A stretch of 64,000 bases of DNA from Paguma larvata (lineage: Eukaryota; Chordata; Mammalia; Carnivora; Viverridae): assembly GCA_030068075.1 (NCBI GenBank), contig CM057826.1:63895312-63959311 (forward strand). Direction: 5' to 3'. The translations under genes and the position numbers were made by a program. Within the stretch, counting starts at the first letter, position 1; each line of letters opens with the position of its first letter. The notes beneath the pieces are model-generated. The model did no database searches. It had not been told where the DNA came from and saw only the letters and a program-made list of their open reading frames with translations. Below are positions 22,295 through 31,743 of the stretch, in pieces.

Positions 22295-22298
22295 CTTG
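22288..22298 (-). promoter_or_regulatory. APC: YY1 site in APC promoter 1B
   Basis: The minus strand carries CAAGATGGCGG, the classic YY1 motif found at start sites. It lies 183-193 nt upstream of the ATG. In human, single-base changes in the YY1 site of promoter 1B (reported at about c.-195, -192 and -191) cause gastric adenocarcinoma and proximal polyposis of the stomach. The matching bases here would be at -192, -189 and -188, a 3-nt offset. The ATG inside the motif also starts the first upstream ORF. Confidence 0.88.
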
Positions 22299-22318
22299 TT
22301 GGAGGCGGGAAGAATGTA

Positions 22319-22330
22319 GCGCGCATGCGT
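22319..22330. promoter_or_regulatory. NRF1 site
   Basis: The sequence GCGCGCATGCGT is a near-palindromic NRF1 motif (TGCGCATGCGC type). It sits about 25 bp upstream of the YY1 site, within the island core. Such pairs are common in housekeeping-type CpG promoters. Confidence 0.8.
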
Positions 22331-22544
22331 GCGTAAAGATTGCCGGCGCTCTTCTGCCCCACCAGGAGGGGATGAAATGCGCAGTCGCGTTGTCGCAGCG
22401 CTCCCACCGTCGATTTTTCGCGATCGTGTACCATGCGCTTTTGCTGCTTGGGAAGCCAAATCTCAGTTCACCAGACGTACTTGCCTTTCCTGAACTGTGA
22501 TGCAGCCGATTTATTAGGATCCGTCTGCACACTCAGTCAAGTTA

Positions 22545-23010
22545 TTCTGCAAACACCTAGCTAGCGCCTACAATGTGATGGGTCCTAGGCTAGATGCTGA
22601 GGGTAGATTAATAAAACCTGGCTCTAGCCCAAAAGGAGCTCATAGTCTAGTGAAAAAGACTGAGACGAACAAGTAATTCCCTAAATGGTTGTTTTGTAGC
22701 TGAGTACCACCTCCTTTCCTTTGTTCCCACTATTTTAATTCAAAGCATACTTCTTGGGAAGTCCTCCTAGTTTGTCTTACACAGTCTTATCTGTTCTTTA
22801 TCTTTCATTACATCTCTAGCTTCATTTCATTCAACATTAATTCAACGAATAATATTTGAGTTTCTGTTATATACTTGGTATTGTCCTAGGCTCCCGATTT
22901 ATAGCAGTAAGAAATACATATTCATGGAATTTACATTCTGGTGGGAAAGAATGGACAGTAAAAGACAAATCACAGAATGTTCGATAGCGATAAGAGATGG
23001 GAATGATGGG
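22545..23010 (-). mobile_element. L2 fragments (3' end), antisense
   Basis: Two diverged L2 3'-end copies are readable in reverse: 'cacctagctagcgcctacaatg...gagctcatagtctagtg' at 22550-22680 and 'attcaacgaataatatttgag...ggaatttacattctggtggg' at 22840-22950. They lie just upstream of the APC island. The second is broken by the LTR at about 23025 and seems to resume at 23770. Confidence 0.6.
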
Positions 23011-23024
23011 GTTTTGGGGTGATA

Positions 23025-23760
23025 GTGAGGTTTGGCGCCAAAGGCCAAGAAAGAATTCTTGAAGACATCTTTGGTGCAAAAAGGTGATTTTATTAAAGCA
23101 CGGGGACAGGACCTATGGGCAGAAAGAGCCACGCTGGGTGGTGACAAGTAACTGATTATATACCTTCAGGTTGGGAGGGCCTAAGGGATAGAGTCAGTCC
23201 TAAGATATTTTGGAAGCAAGGTCTCCAGGAGCTTGAGGGGCCACCTGGTGTTAGGAAAACACCATTTATTACATCAGTCATGAGATCCTTCACATGTAGA
23301 TCAGGGGGCCATAAGCTTGGAGTATGATCGCCAACATATATCTTGGGGGAGTTGAGATAAAGGAAGTTTCCAAAGGAATTTTTATATGTTAAAGTAGACT
23401 TAGAGGACCCTGAGGGGTTGGGATAATGTTAGCCAAGGTTTCCTTTTGCCCCTAGCAAAGTGTCATCATTAAGGCAGCTGAGCTCCTAGAAGGATGTCAC
23501 TCTGCCTGTTTCAAGGACTTGTCAATGGGCTGTAGGCAATAAAGGAATTTAATTTTTCACTTGCCTTTGTTTTCCACATCACCATGGCAAGCACTTAAAC
23601 CCCTTTCCTTTGTTCTTGGGCAGCCAGGAGTGTCCAAAGAATGTTACATACATCCCACCTGGTGGGGTGGGGGTGGGGGGTCCTGTTAACCTGTCCTTTG
23701 CCCTCAGCTTGCCCCACACTCCGTCATCAGGAGGAGAGCAACCCACCAAAAGATGATGGA
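23025..23760 (-). mobile_element. solo LTR of an endogenous retrovirus (ERV1-like), antisense
   Basis: Read on the minus strand it shows an LTR layout: a long U3, a TATATAATC box (23162-23154), an AATAAA signal (23094-23089) about 60 nt further on, then an R/U5 stretch ending in 'ggcgccaaacctca'. No gag, pol or env sequence flanks it, so it is a solo LTR. It interrupts an L2 copy. It points the same way as APC and lies about 0.7 kb upstream of the 1B start region. The exact ends and TSD are uncertain. It is not an intact virus. Confidence 0.65.
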
Positions 23761-23769
23761 GTACGGTAA

Positions 23770-24010
23770 TTAGCAATCTCTCTCCAGAGATGATATTTCA
23801 TCTGAGGCCTGAGTGACCACAGGGTTCAGGAGCCAAGAGAAGATCTGGGGCAGAGCCTTCCAGGCAGAGGGAACAGCTAAAGCAGAGGCCCGAGGTGGGA
23901 ATGAGACCAGCAGGTAAGAGGCACGAAGAGAATAAGTGACATGAACAATGGGAGGAGATGAGGTCAGGGAGAAGCAAGGGTCAAATTACCTAGGGCTTTG
24001 AGGGCATGGT
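23770..24010 (-). mobile_element. L2 fragment, antisense (continuation)
   Basis: Phrases 'gatgatatttcatctgaggcctg', 'gagccttccaggcagaggga' and 'ctagggctttgagggcatgg' match an old L2-type sequence in reverse. It appears to be the same element as 22840-23010, split by the LTR. Confidence 0.55.
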
Positions 24011-24039
24011 AAGAGTCGGATTTTGCTGTAAGGGTCTGG

Positions 24040-24270
24040 TCTAGCTTGTTGACACTGCCCTGACTGGTTTTCAAATACTAATACTTCCTAACTGCCTCAC
24101 GGTTTGCACATGCTAATCCCACTGTCTTGAAGCCCTTACTATGGTTCTTTATGTGTCTACCTTGTCGTCTTTCAGGTGTCAGTTCAGGAAGGCCATCCTT
24201 CCTCAGCTACATCTCCCTCCTGCTCTCTAATTAGTTTTCAGTATTGCACCTGTCGTTTCTTCCATGGCAC
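24040..24270 (+). mobile_element. L2 fragment, sense, interrupted by L1
   Basis: The stretch 'tgtcagttcaggaaggccatccttcctc...cctgctctctaattagtttt...ttcttccatggcac' follows the L2 region upstream of its 3' end. The missing 3' end is at 26943-27095, after the L1. Confidence 0.6.
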
Positions 24271-26235
24271 TCAACATTTTTGTTTTTCTATTTCACCTAT
24301 CCCCCCACCCACCTCTCCTCTGTCACCCTAGTTTGTTCTTGGTATTTAAGAATATGTTTGTGTCTTTTTCCCCCTTTATTTGTTCATTTGTTTTGTTTCT
24401 TAAATTCCATATGAGTGAAATCATATGGGATTTGTCTCTGTCTGACTTTGTCACTTAGCATTATACCCTCTAGGTCCATCCGTGTTGTTGCAAATGGCAA
24501 GGTCTCATTCTTTTTTATGGTCAAGGAATATTCCATTATATCTATCTATCATCTATCTATCTATCTACCTATCTATCTGTCTATCTATCACATCTTTATC
24601 CATTCATCTATGGATGGACACTTGAGGTGCTTGCATATATCTTGGCTATTGCAAATAATACTGCCGTAAACATAGAGGTGCATATATCTTTTCAGAATAG
24701 TGTTTTTGCTCTTGAGGTAAATAACCACTAGTGGAATTACTGGGTCACATGGTAGTTTTATTTATTTATTTATTTTGAGGAAACTCCATACTGTTTTCCA
24801 CAGTGGCTGCACCAGTTTGCATTACCACCAACAGTGCAGGAGAGTTCCTATTTCTCCACATCCTCACCAACACTTATCTCTTGTCGTTTTGATTTTAGCC
24901 ATTCTGACAGTGTGCAGTGCTATCCTGTTGTGGTTTTGATTTCTCTTTCCCTAATGACTAGTGACGTTGAGCATCTTTTCATGTGTCTTTTGGGCATCTC
25001 TAGGACTACTTGGAAAAAGGTCTATTCAAAGCCTCTGCTCATTTTTAATTGGATTATTTGGGGTTTTTTGATACTGAAGTGTATAAGTTCTTTATATATT
25101 TTGGATATTAGTTCCTTATTGAATATATCATTTGCAAATATCTTCTCTTATTCAGTAGGTTGCTTTGTCGTTTTGTTGATGGTTTCCTTCACTGTGAAAA
25201 GCGGTAGTCCCAATAGTTTAATTTTGTTTTTGTTTCCCTCACCTGAGGAGACATATCTAGAAAAATGCTTTTACAACCCATGTCAAAGAAAATAGTGCGT
25301 ATGTTTCCTTCTAGGATTTTTATGGTTTTAGATCTCACATTTAGGTCTTTAATACATTTTGAGTTTATTTGTGTGTATTGTGTAATAAAGTGGTCTAATT
25401 TCATTCTTTTGCATGTAGCTGTCCAGTTTTCCCAACACCATTTGTTGAAGAGACTGTCTTTTCCCCATTATATATTCTTTGTTGTATATTAATTGACCAT
25501 ATATGGGTTTACTTCTGGTCTCTTTCTTCTGTTCCATTGATCTATGTGTCTGTTTTTGTGCCAGTACCATATTGTTTTCATGACAGCAACTTTGTAGTAC
25601 ATCTTGAAATCTGAAATTGTGATACCACCAGTTTGTTGTTCTTTCCTCACATTGCTTTGGTTTTTCAGGGTCTTTTGTGGTTCCATCCAAATTTTAGGAT
25701 TCTTTGTTCCACTTCTGTGAAAAATGTTGGTGTTTTGATAAAGATTGCATTAAATCTGTAGATTGCTTTGAAAGTTTGGACATTTTAACAATACTGGTTC
25801 TTCCAATCGATGGCATGGAATATGTCTGTGTCATCTTCAGTTTCTTTTTTCAGTGTCTTACAGTTTTGGGAGTACAGGTCTTTCACCTTCTTGGTTAAGT
25901 TTGTTCTTAGGTATTTTATTATTTTTGGTGCAATTGTAAAGGGATTGTTTTCTTAACTTCTCTTTTTGCTACCTCATCAGTAGTGTATAGAATGCAACAG
26001 ATTTCTGTATATTAACTCTGTATGCTCTGACTTTACTAAATTCATTTATCAATTCTGGTACTTTTTTGGTGGAGTCTTCAGAGTTTTCTATACATAGTAT
26101 CGTGTCATCTGCAATAGTGAAAGTTTTACTTCTTGTTTACCAATGTGGATACCTTTTATTTTTTGTTGTTGCTGTCTGATTGCTGTGGCTCGGATTTCCT
26201 TTACTAGGCTGAATAGAAGTGGTGAGAGTAGACTT
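24271..26235 (-). mobile_element. L1 3' part, antisense (of a 5'-inverted L1)
   Basis: The minus strand gives an L1 3'UTR and ORF2 back to the RT block 'SPLLFN' near 26200-26228. ORF2 pieces are visible at 25189-25404 and 25349-25690 (for example '[15 protein letters not shown]'). A TCTA microsatellite sits in the ORF2 tail. The adjoining plus-strand L1 block supplies the preceding part of ORF2, so the two are one twin-primed insertion. Confidence 0.88.
24538..24590. repeat. (TCTA)n microsatellite inside L1
   Basis: Imperfect TATC units lie at the L1 ORF2-tail position that reads 'tatatatacaatgg' in other copies. This is the third repeat type at this position in the window. Confidence 0.93.
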
Positions 26236-26942
26236 CTTGAAACATATAACCTTCTAAAATTGAATCAGGAAGAAATAGAAAATTTGAATAGAGCAATTAC
26301 CGGCAATGAAATTGAGTCAGTAATCAAAAATCTCCCAAGAAACAGGACCAGATAGCTTCACAGGTAAATTCTACCAAACATTTAAAGAAGAATTAATACC
26401 TATTCTTCTCAAATTATTCCAAAAAAATGTAGGAGGAAGAAAAACTTCCAAATTCATTCTACATAGATAGCATTACCCTGACATCAAAATCAGATAAAGA
26501 CTCTGCAAAACAACAACAACAGACAACAGGCCAAAATCTCTGATGAATGTAGATGCAAAAGTCTTCAACAATATATTAGCAAATCAAATTCAATAGTACA
26601 TTAAAAAAATCTTTTATCATGATCAAGTGGGATTTATTCCAGGGATGTAAGGGTGATTCAATATTCACAAATCAATCAATATAATACATCACATTAACAA
26701 GAAAAAGGATAAAAGCCATGTGATCACCTCAATAGATGAAGAAAAAGCATTCAACAGAATACAATATTCATTCATGATGAAAACCCTCAACAAAGTAGGT
26801 CTAGAGGGAACACACCTCAACATAATAAAGGCCAAATATGAAAAACCCAGAGCTAACCTCTTCTCAATGGTGGAAAACTGAGAGCTTTTCCTCTAAGATC
26901 AGGAACAAGACAATAATATCCATTCTCACTACTTCCATTTGA
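26236..26942 (+). mobile_element. L1 5' part, inverted segment
   Basis: Plus-strand ORF2 RT sequence runs from '[18 protein letters not shown]' (about 26240) through 'cttttatcatgatcaagtgg' (26611) to 'tccattctcactacttccat' (26919). It ends at the same consensus position where the minus-strand part begins, overlapping by roughly 25 nt. This is the signature of twin priming. Confidence 0.88.
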
Positions 26943-27095
26943 CATATTTTTAAATTATATATTTATTATTTCTTCTGTCCCACTAAATTTTGAACTCCAT
27001 GAGGAGTAAAAATTTCTGTTTACCAATGAATACTCTGTGCCTAGTACCATGCCTGGCATGGGTGGTTACTTAGTAAATATTTGTTGAGTTAATGA
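26943..27095 (+). mobile_element. L2 3' end, sense
   Basis: The landmarks 'ttgaactccatgaggagtaa', 'agtaccatgcctggcatggg' and 'aaatatttgttgagttaatga' are the L2 terminal region. It continues 24040-24270, so the 2.67-kb L1 is an insertion in L2. Confidence 0.75.
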
Positions 27096-27319
27096 ACGTG
27101 GAAGTTTATCAGCACCTAATCAGTGGCATACACCATTATTTTTCACTTGTTAGTTTTTAAAATCAAATGCGACTCATTTCCTATTTATATGTCTCCTCAA
27201 CTAGATTACAAATAGGAACTTTAGAAAGAGAGAGAGAGAGAAAGAATAAGAGAAGGGTAGGTAATGGTGGGGCGGTGGGCAGACTATATTGCATCTGTTT
27301 GCAGGGCTGGGAGGTTTCA

Positions 27320-27477
27320 ATTTAATGGAGCACTTACTATACGTGCTGTGCACTATGCTAGGTACTTAATCCTTACCATAATCCTGCTAGGTAGTTATAC
27401 TCATTTTTATACATAGAAAAATTCAGAGAGATTACGTCATTTGGCCAAGGTCAGATATTAAGATATAGTGCTGACCT
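27320..27477 (-). mobile_element. MIR SINE, antisense, split by SINEC
   Basis: Reverse MIR landmarks are present: 'ggagcacttactatacgtg', 'taatccttaccataatcctg', 'acatagaaaaattcagagag', 'ttggccaaggtcagat'. Its remaining piece, 'tgctgctcctgaagcccatgc', follows the SINE at 27691-27712. Confidence 0.78.
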
Positions 27478-27600
27478 GGGGCGCCTGGGCAGCTCAGTCA
27501 GTTAAGGGTCCAACTCTTGATTTTGCCTCAGGTCATGATATCAGGGTCGTGAGATCGAGCCCTGTGTCAGGCTCTGCCCTGGGCATGGGTCCTGCTTAAG

Positions 27601-27637
<37 letters not shown>

Positions 27638-27686
27638 CTCCCTCCCCACCCCGTGCATGCTTTCTCTCTCTCTCTCTAAAAGAAAA
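27478..27686 (+). mobile_element. SINEC, older subtype, sense
   Basis: The head is 'ggggcgcctgggcagctcag', but the middle reads 'gggtcgtgagatcgagccc' and the CT tract is a long (TC)n with a second CT block. This is the subtype shared across carnivores rather than the feline one. An imperfect TSD 'gatatagtgctg'/'gagatagtgctg' flanks it. Confidence 0.88.
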
Positions 27687-27712
27687 AGAGATAGTGCTGC
27701 TCCTGAAGCCCA

Positions 27713-28470
27713 TGCTATTCCCATCTAGATAAATTGGATTTGGAGATGGGCCTATTTGGTGATTTGATTCAGTATCATTAGCATGCTTTCACTGGAGACT
27801 TCAGCTATGGCCATTTACAACCCCCAGTCATATTGCTATTCTTGTATAGGCTTTCAACAAAGGGCCTGATTGGAAATTGCTATCATTCTTTTCGTTTGGA
27901 CTGGAATAGAGCTCATTTTACCATTTCTTTTTCATGTTTTTTAAAAATTTGTATTTCTACAAATTCTATACATTTCATCAAAGGAAACGGAGGGATAACA
28001 GAAAAATAGGTGCATATCTTAACTGCTAGCTGCACCCCCTTGATTAGGCTTGTTCCTGTGCAGCTAGCTCTCTCATCTAGATCCCAAATAATACTTTATA
28101 CATCAAAGACAGTTCTCTGGAAAAGAGTGACAGGCTTACCACAACAATCACTTATCCCATTTACTCATCAGAATTACACACCATTATTTTCCTCTTAACA
28201 GGAGAGCTGCCCCAGGATAGCTAAGGAGAACTACGAGAAAGGATGTGGCTACTGTCTTATATCTGGGACAATTCAGTCTTTATGTGAGGGAAGGGATACA
28301 CTATAACTCGTGATAACATACGCTTGTCAACTGAACCTAGGTAGTCCATATGCAAGCCCGGTAGTAGGTGGGAATACATACCTGAGAAGACTCTCTCACC
28401 TTCTACCCTGCTGTAGTGTAGTTCCTTCTTGGAATAAATCCTGGAAACAAGATGATGTCTTCAGTTTCTG
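27713..28470. other. intergenic, nothing recognised
   Basis: I find no gene or repeat I can support. Short frames here do not exceed about 60 codons. Confidence 0.55.
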
Positions 28471-28482
28471 TGGTATTCTCTC

Positions 28483-28676
28483 TTTTAAAAAAAAATTTTT
28501 TTTTGACGTTTATTCATTTTTGAGAGACCGAGAAAGTGCAAGTGGGAGAGGGGCAGAGAGAGAGGGAGACACAGAATCTGAAGCAGGCTCCAGGCTCTGA
28601 GCTGTCAGCAGCAGAGCCTAATGTGGAGCTCAAACTCGTAAACTGTGAGATCATGACCTGAGCCACCCAGGCGCCC
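28483..28676 (-). mobile_element. SINEC, antisense, with internal deletion
   Basis: A perfect 12-bp TSD 'tggtattctctc' is at 28471-28482 and 28677-28688. In the head, 'gacctgagc' is joined directly to 'cacccaggcgccc', so about 27 nt normally between two CTGAGC copies are missing. That removes much of the A-box region. An extra GCA near 28609 is also present. Confidence 0.95.
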
Positions 28677-28703
28677 TGGTATTCTCTCCTCTTATGGTAA
28701 CTG

Positions 28704-29180
28704 TCTGTTATGGGTTGAACATGCTCCCCACTCCCTCTCCCCGCTCCCAAAAAGATATGTTGAAGTCCTAATCTCCAGTACTAAAGAATATGAACTTATT
28801 TAGGAATAGGGTCACTGCATATATATTAATTAAGTTAAAACAAAGTCATACTGGAGTAGGATGGAGCCCTACTCCAATAGCTAGTGTCTTCGTACGAAAG
28901 CCGTATGAAAGAAGAGACACACAGGAAGTAAGCTGTGTGATGACAAAGCCAGAGTTGGAGTTATGCAGTTACAAGCCAAGGAACACCACAGAGTGCTGGC
29001 AAACCAGGAGAATTTAGGCAAATGCAAGCAAGGATTCCCTACAGGTTTCAGAGGGAGCATGGCCCTGCCACCTTGATTTCAGACTAATACCCTCCAGATC
29101 TCTGAGACAATGAAGTCCCATTGTTCTAAGCCATTGGTTTGTGACACTTTGTTACAGCAGCCCTAGAAATGAATACACCA
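28704..29180 (+). mobile_element. MaLR-type LTR (MLT1-like)
   Basis: The order 'tgttatgggttgaacatgc', 'gatatgttgaagtcctaatc', 'catactggagtaggatggag', 'ccttgatttcagac', 'taagccattggtttgtgac' is that of ERVL-MaLR LTRs (MLT1 group). No internal sequence accompanies it, so it is a solo LTR, old and diverged. Confidence 0.72.
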
Positions 29181-29224
29181 TCTTTTGCATATTGCAGGGC
29201 CTGAAATACAGAAAGGGTTGGGGA

Positions 29225-29400
29225 TGGGCAGTGAGGAGGTCTTGGCTACTGTCTCAGTTTGGCAGCAGACCAGCTATGAGACCTTAGGCTAGTCACTCCA
29301 CCCCACTGAGCAAGCTTCCTCCTCTGCGTGAAGGGATAATGACAGCCACTCTGCCTACCCCAGAGATCTGCAGTGATAACTAACAAGTATTCCTACAGAG
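29225..29400 (+). mobile_element. MIR SINE, sense
   Basis: Worn MIR landmarks: 'gcagaccagctatgagacct', 'ggctagtcactccacccc', 'cttcctcctctgcgtgaagg', 'gataatgacagcc'. They match the MIR core reading 'gctgtgtgacctt...cctcagtttcc'. Confidence 0.65.
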
Positions 29401-29943
29401 TTGCTGTGGCCAAGATGGCCTGACAGCGACTGAAACAATTCTGTGAGAGTCAGGGTTCCTGCCATGGGGAATTTCAGAGTCTGGCTGAAAGGCACTTTCC
29501 TATAAGACAATTTGCACAGGCCAAATGCCCAGTGTGTGGTTTGGATTTGATACACTATCGATGTCGAAAGGAGAAAGGATCACTGTGGACTAGGGTGGAG
29601 GAGAGAACCCTCATGAAGGACCTGAGCTGAAAAGCGATTTAGGAGAAGACTATTGGATATCTGCAGGATATTCAGGAACAATACTCAACATTATGCCTAG
29701 AAGCGGTCTCAAGAAGCTACCCTAGCACCCACTGCTGGATACAGACACCAAAACTACGACCACCAATACCACTTGCCTTGACACTGGCTGATACCACTTC
29801 CATCTGGAAACAAGATACAGTCTCTATTGCTGCCACTACTCTCACTAGAAAAGAGGGTCACCATGATTCACCACACTTGCTTTCAGTCCCAAGCCTGGGG
29901 GCAAATGATTGGCACAGCCCAGTCATATGCTAGCCCTCTAGCT
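29401..29943. other. intergenic, nothing recognised
   Basis: Non-repetitive to my eye. No exon-like frame is present. Confidence 0.5.
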
Positions 29944-30166
29944 CAAAGCTGAGCAATAGAAATATCATGCAAGCCACAAACATAATCCTAACTTTTCTAG
30001 TAGTTATTAAGAAAATCATAGGAAAAAGGTGAAATTAATTTTAATCATATATTTTATTTAGTCCAATATGTCCAAAATAGTATCATTTCAACACGTGACA
30101 TTCGGTGCATTTCAAGCATTCAAGAACTATGTGGCCAGTGGCTATCAGATTTGCCAGCATAGCTCT
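29944..30166 (+). mobile_element. hAT-type non-autonomous DNA transposon remnant
   Basis: It starts 'gagcaatagaaatatcatgc' and ends 'ggctatcagatttgccagc'. Between them are 'ggtgaaattaattttaatca', 'tatattttatttagtccaat' and 'tgtggccagtggctatc', the well-known order of a common mammalian hAT-like repeat with short terminal inverted repeats. I cannot name the subfamily safely. Confidence 0.6.
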
Positions 30167-30464
30167 AATTGCCAGGAGAATAAATGTATGAACTTATGAT
30201 TTCCATAGTGAGAGGTGGGTTCTGCTTCATAAGGAAGGCAATTTCCCCAACACACAAAGGAGTTCAGATGCAATCTTGTGGGTGAAAGATACACTTGAAG
30301 GAAAACCAAGACTGGATTATAGAAAACAATGAAGGACACTTTATTATTAATTTTAATGTATCGTGACTGGGAACCACTGAAGGTTTCTGAACAGGGGAAG
30401 TACTTCGAAGAGTTTAAGAAAGTTACCATACAGATGTAGATATAACTTTGAGAACATTTGAATT

Positions 30465-30655
30465 GGTATTAGGAGTCCTGGATTTTAGTTATGCTTCCTA
30501 TCTGTGAAGGCTTAGACAAGTTGCCTCTATGAATCTTTCTTCTCATCTTCAGAAATGGGGATGATGAGATCTATCTCACAGGCCCATTGTGAGGATTAAA
30601 TGAAATAATGTATGTGAAAATGCACAACAGCTAGCAAGCACTCAATAAATGTTAC
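30465..30655 (+). mobile_element. MIR SINE, sense
   Basis: Good MIR order: 'aggagtcctggattttag', 'ggcttagacaagttgcctct', 'cttctcatcttcagaaatgg', 'ggcccattgtgaggattaaa', 'gcactcaataaatgtta'. Confidence 0.85.
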
Positions 30656-30839
30656 TTGAATCTCAATGAATCTGAATATCTAGTTGGAGATTTGGATAAA
30701 CAGTAAGGAGGTTGAACTATTTCCCCAAAGCCAAGAGGAATACTCTACAATAAACCAGAAATATGTATTCACATATTTCCATTCTGCCTCAGCTTGGACC
30801 AGTTAAAATGTGTATAGTGCTTGTTTCAACAAACGAAGA

Positions 30840-31336
30840 GAAAAAAAGAGACAGAGAGAGAAAAACCAAGAAACAGACTCAACTCTAGAGAACAAACTGA
30901 TGGTTACCAGATGGGAATTAGGTGTCAGGATGGGTTAAATAGGTGAAGGGGATTAAGACTACACTTATCTTGGGGCACCTGGGTGGCTCAGTTGGTTGAA
31001 TGGCCGACACTTGATGTCAGCTAAGGTCATGATAATACCAGGGTAGTGGGATCAAGCCCCGAATCAGGTTATGCGCTTAGCATGGAGCCTGCTCAAGCTT
31101 CTCTCTCTGTTTCTCTCTCTCTCTCTCTTTTGAGAGAATGAGGGCATGAACCAGAGAAAGGGGCACTGGGAGAGAGAGAGAGAGAGAGAGAGACAGATAG
31201 ACAGACAGAGTACACTTACCTTGATGAACTCTGTGTAATGTATAGAATTGTTGAATCACCATATTGTACACCTGAAACTAAATAGCACTTATGTTAACTA
31301 TACTGGAATAAAAAATTTTAATTTAATTAAAAAATA
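30840..31336 (+). mobile_element. L1 3'UTR end, sense, split by SINE
   Basis: The 3'UTR phrases 'ctctagagaacaaactgatgg', 'gggttaaataggtgaagggg', 'ttgaatcaccatattgtaca' and 'ggaataaaaaattttaattt' are those of a carnivore L1 end. A SINE with an unusual tail is inserted at 30972. Confidence 0.85.
30972..31210 (+). mobile_element. SINEC with foldback-like tail
   Basis: A 12-bp TSD with one mismatch ('tacacttatctt' 30960-30971, 'tacacttacctt' 31211-31222) brackets the unit. The first about 160 nt are a sense SINE ending in a CT tract. Instead of an A-tail, 'ttttgagagaatgagggcatg' and a long (GA)n/(GACA)n follow, which resemble the antisense SINE tail. The unit therefore looks like an inverted pair or template-switched product. 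Confidence 0.85.
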
Positions 31337-31530
31337 TGTACCTCCTTCCTCAGTAGCCCATATATTACTTAAGGTCTTTACTGGTCATACCTGGCTAGAG
31401 GTGGTCTCTCCTTCAGTGGTCCAAAGTTCTCCTTTGGGTAACATGACAAGGTTTGTTGGACTCATGCCTCATCTTCTTCACAGGGTAAATACATGAGGGC
31501 AGAGTATCTATAGATCTTTGTATCTTCCCC

Positions 31531-31572
<42 letters not shown>

Positions 31573-31618
31573 CTTATACTGGAAGCATCCAAACAAACAT
31601 GATCAGCAAAATTTGATA
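31337..31618. other. intergenic with CA repeat
   Basis: No gene. A (CA)n of 19 units preceded by seven C's lies at 31533-31570. The remainder is unassigned. Confidence 0.5.
31533..31570. repeat. (CA)n microsatellite
   Basis: This is a perfect CA dinucleotide repeat, 19 units, after a C-run. It is likely length-polymorphic. Confidence 0.98.
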
Positions 31619-31732
31619 AAATTTTTAAGGATTTTATTTTTAAGTAATCTCTACATATAACATGGGGCTCAAACCCACAACCTTGAGATCAAGAGTTGCA
31701 TGCTCCACTGACTGAGCCAGCCAGGTAACCTC
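31619..31732 (-). mobile_element. short carnivore SINEC, antisense, with TSD
   Basis: This is the older short subtype without a long CT region. The reverse reads 'aaggattttatttttaagta...atggggctcaaacccacaacc...gactgagccagccagg'. A perfect 11-bp TSD 'aaatttgataa' is at 31608-31618 and 31733-31743. Confidence 0.92.
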
Positions 31733-31743
31733 AAATTTGATAA

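Larger units (their letters stand above)
22106..22310 (-). other. APC: APC exon 1B 5'UTR (5' limit approximate)
   Basis: This is the GC-rich leader between the probable start site near the YY1 element and the ATG. It contains two short upstream ORFs and no in-frame extension that I would trust. The exact transcription start cannot be read from sequence; a spread of starts around 22285-22320 is typical for YY1/NRF1 promoters. Confidence 0.65.
21640..22440. promoter_or_regulatory. APC: CpG island at APC promoter 1B
   Basis: CpG dinucleotides are dense here and nearly absent in the rest of the window. GC content is visibly above 60%, with many GGCGGG/CCGCCC-like boxes. No TATA box lies near the exon start. 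The island covers exon 1B, its splice donor, a YY1 site and an NRF1 site, as expected for a constitutive TATA-less promoter. It contains no transposable element. A divergent transcript to the right is possible but nothing in the sequence shows one. Confidence 0.93.

Noticed and set aside
21686..22319. 157-codon plus-strand frames in the CpG island
   Set aside because: They are shadows of GC-rich promoter sequence opposite APC exon 1B, with no domain and no supporting splice sites.
21936..22532. 198-codon minus-strand frame over the island
   Set aside because: It crosses the APC leader in another frame and ends in the exon region. Its length follows from few stop codons in GC-rich DNA.
22400..22560. 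Divergent gene from a bidirectional promoter
   Set aside because: No coding exon or convincing plus-strand splice donor is visible; L2 fragments start at once.
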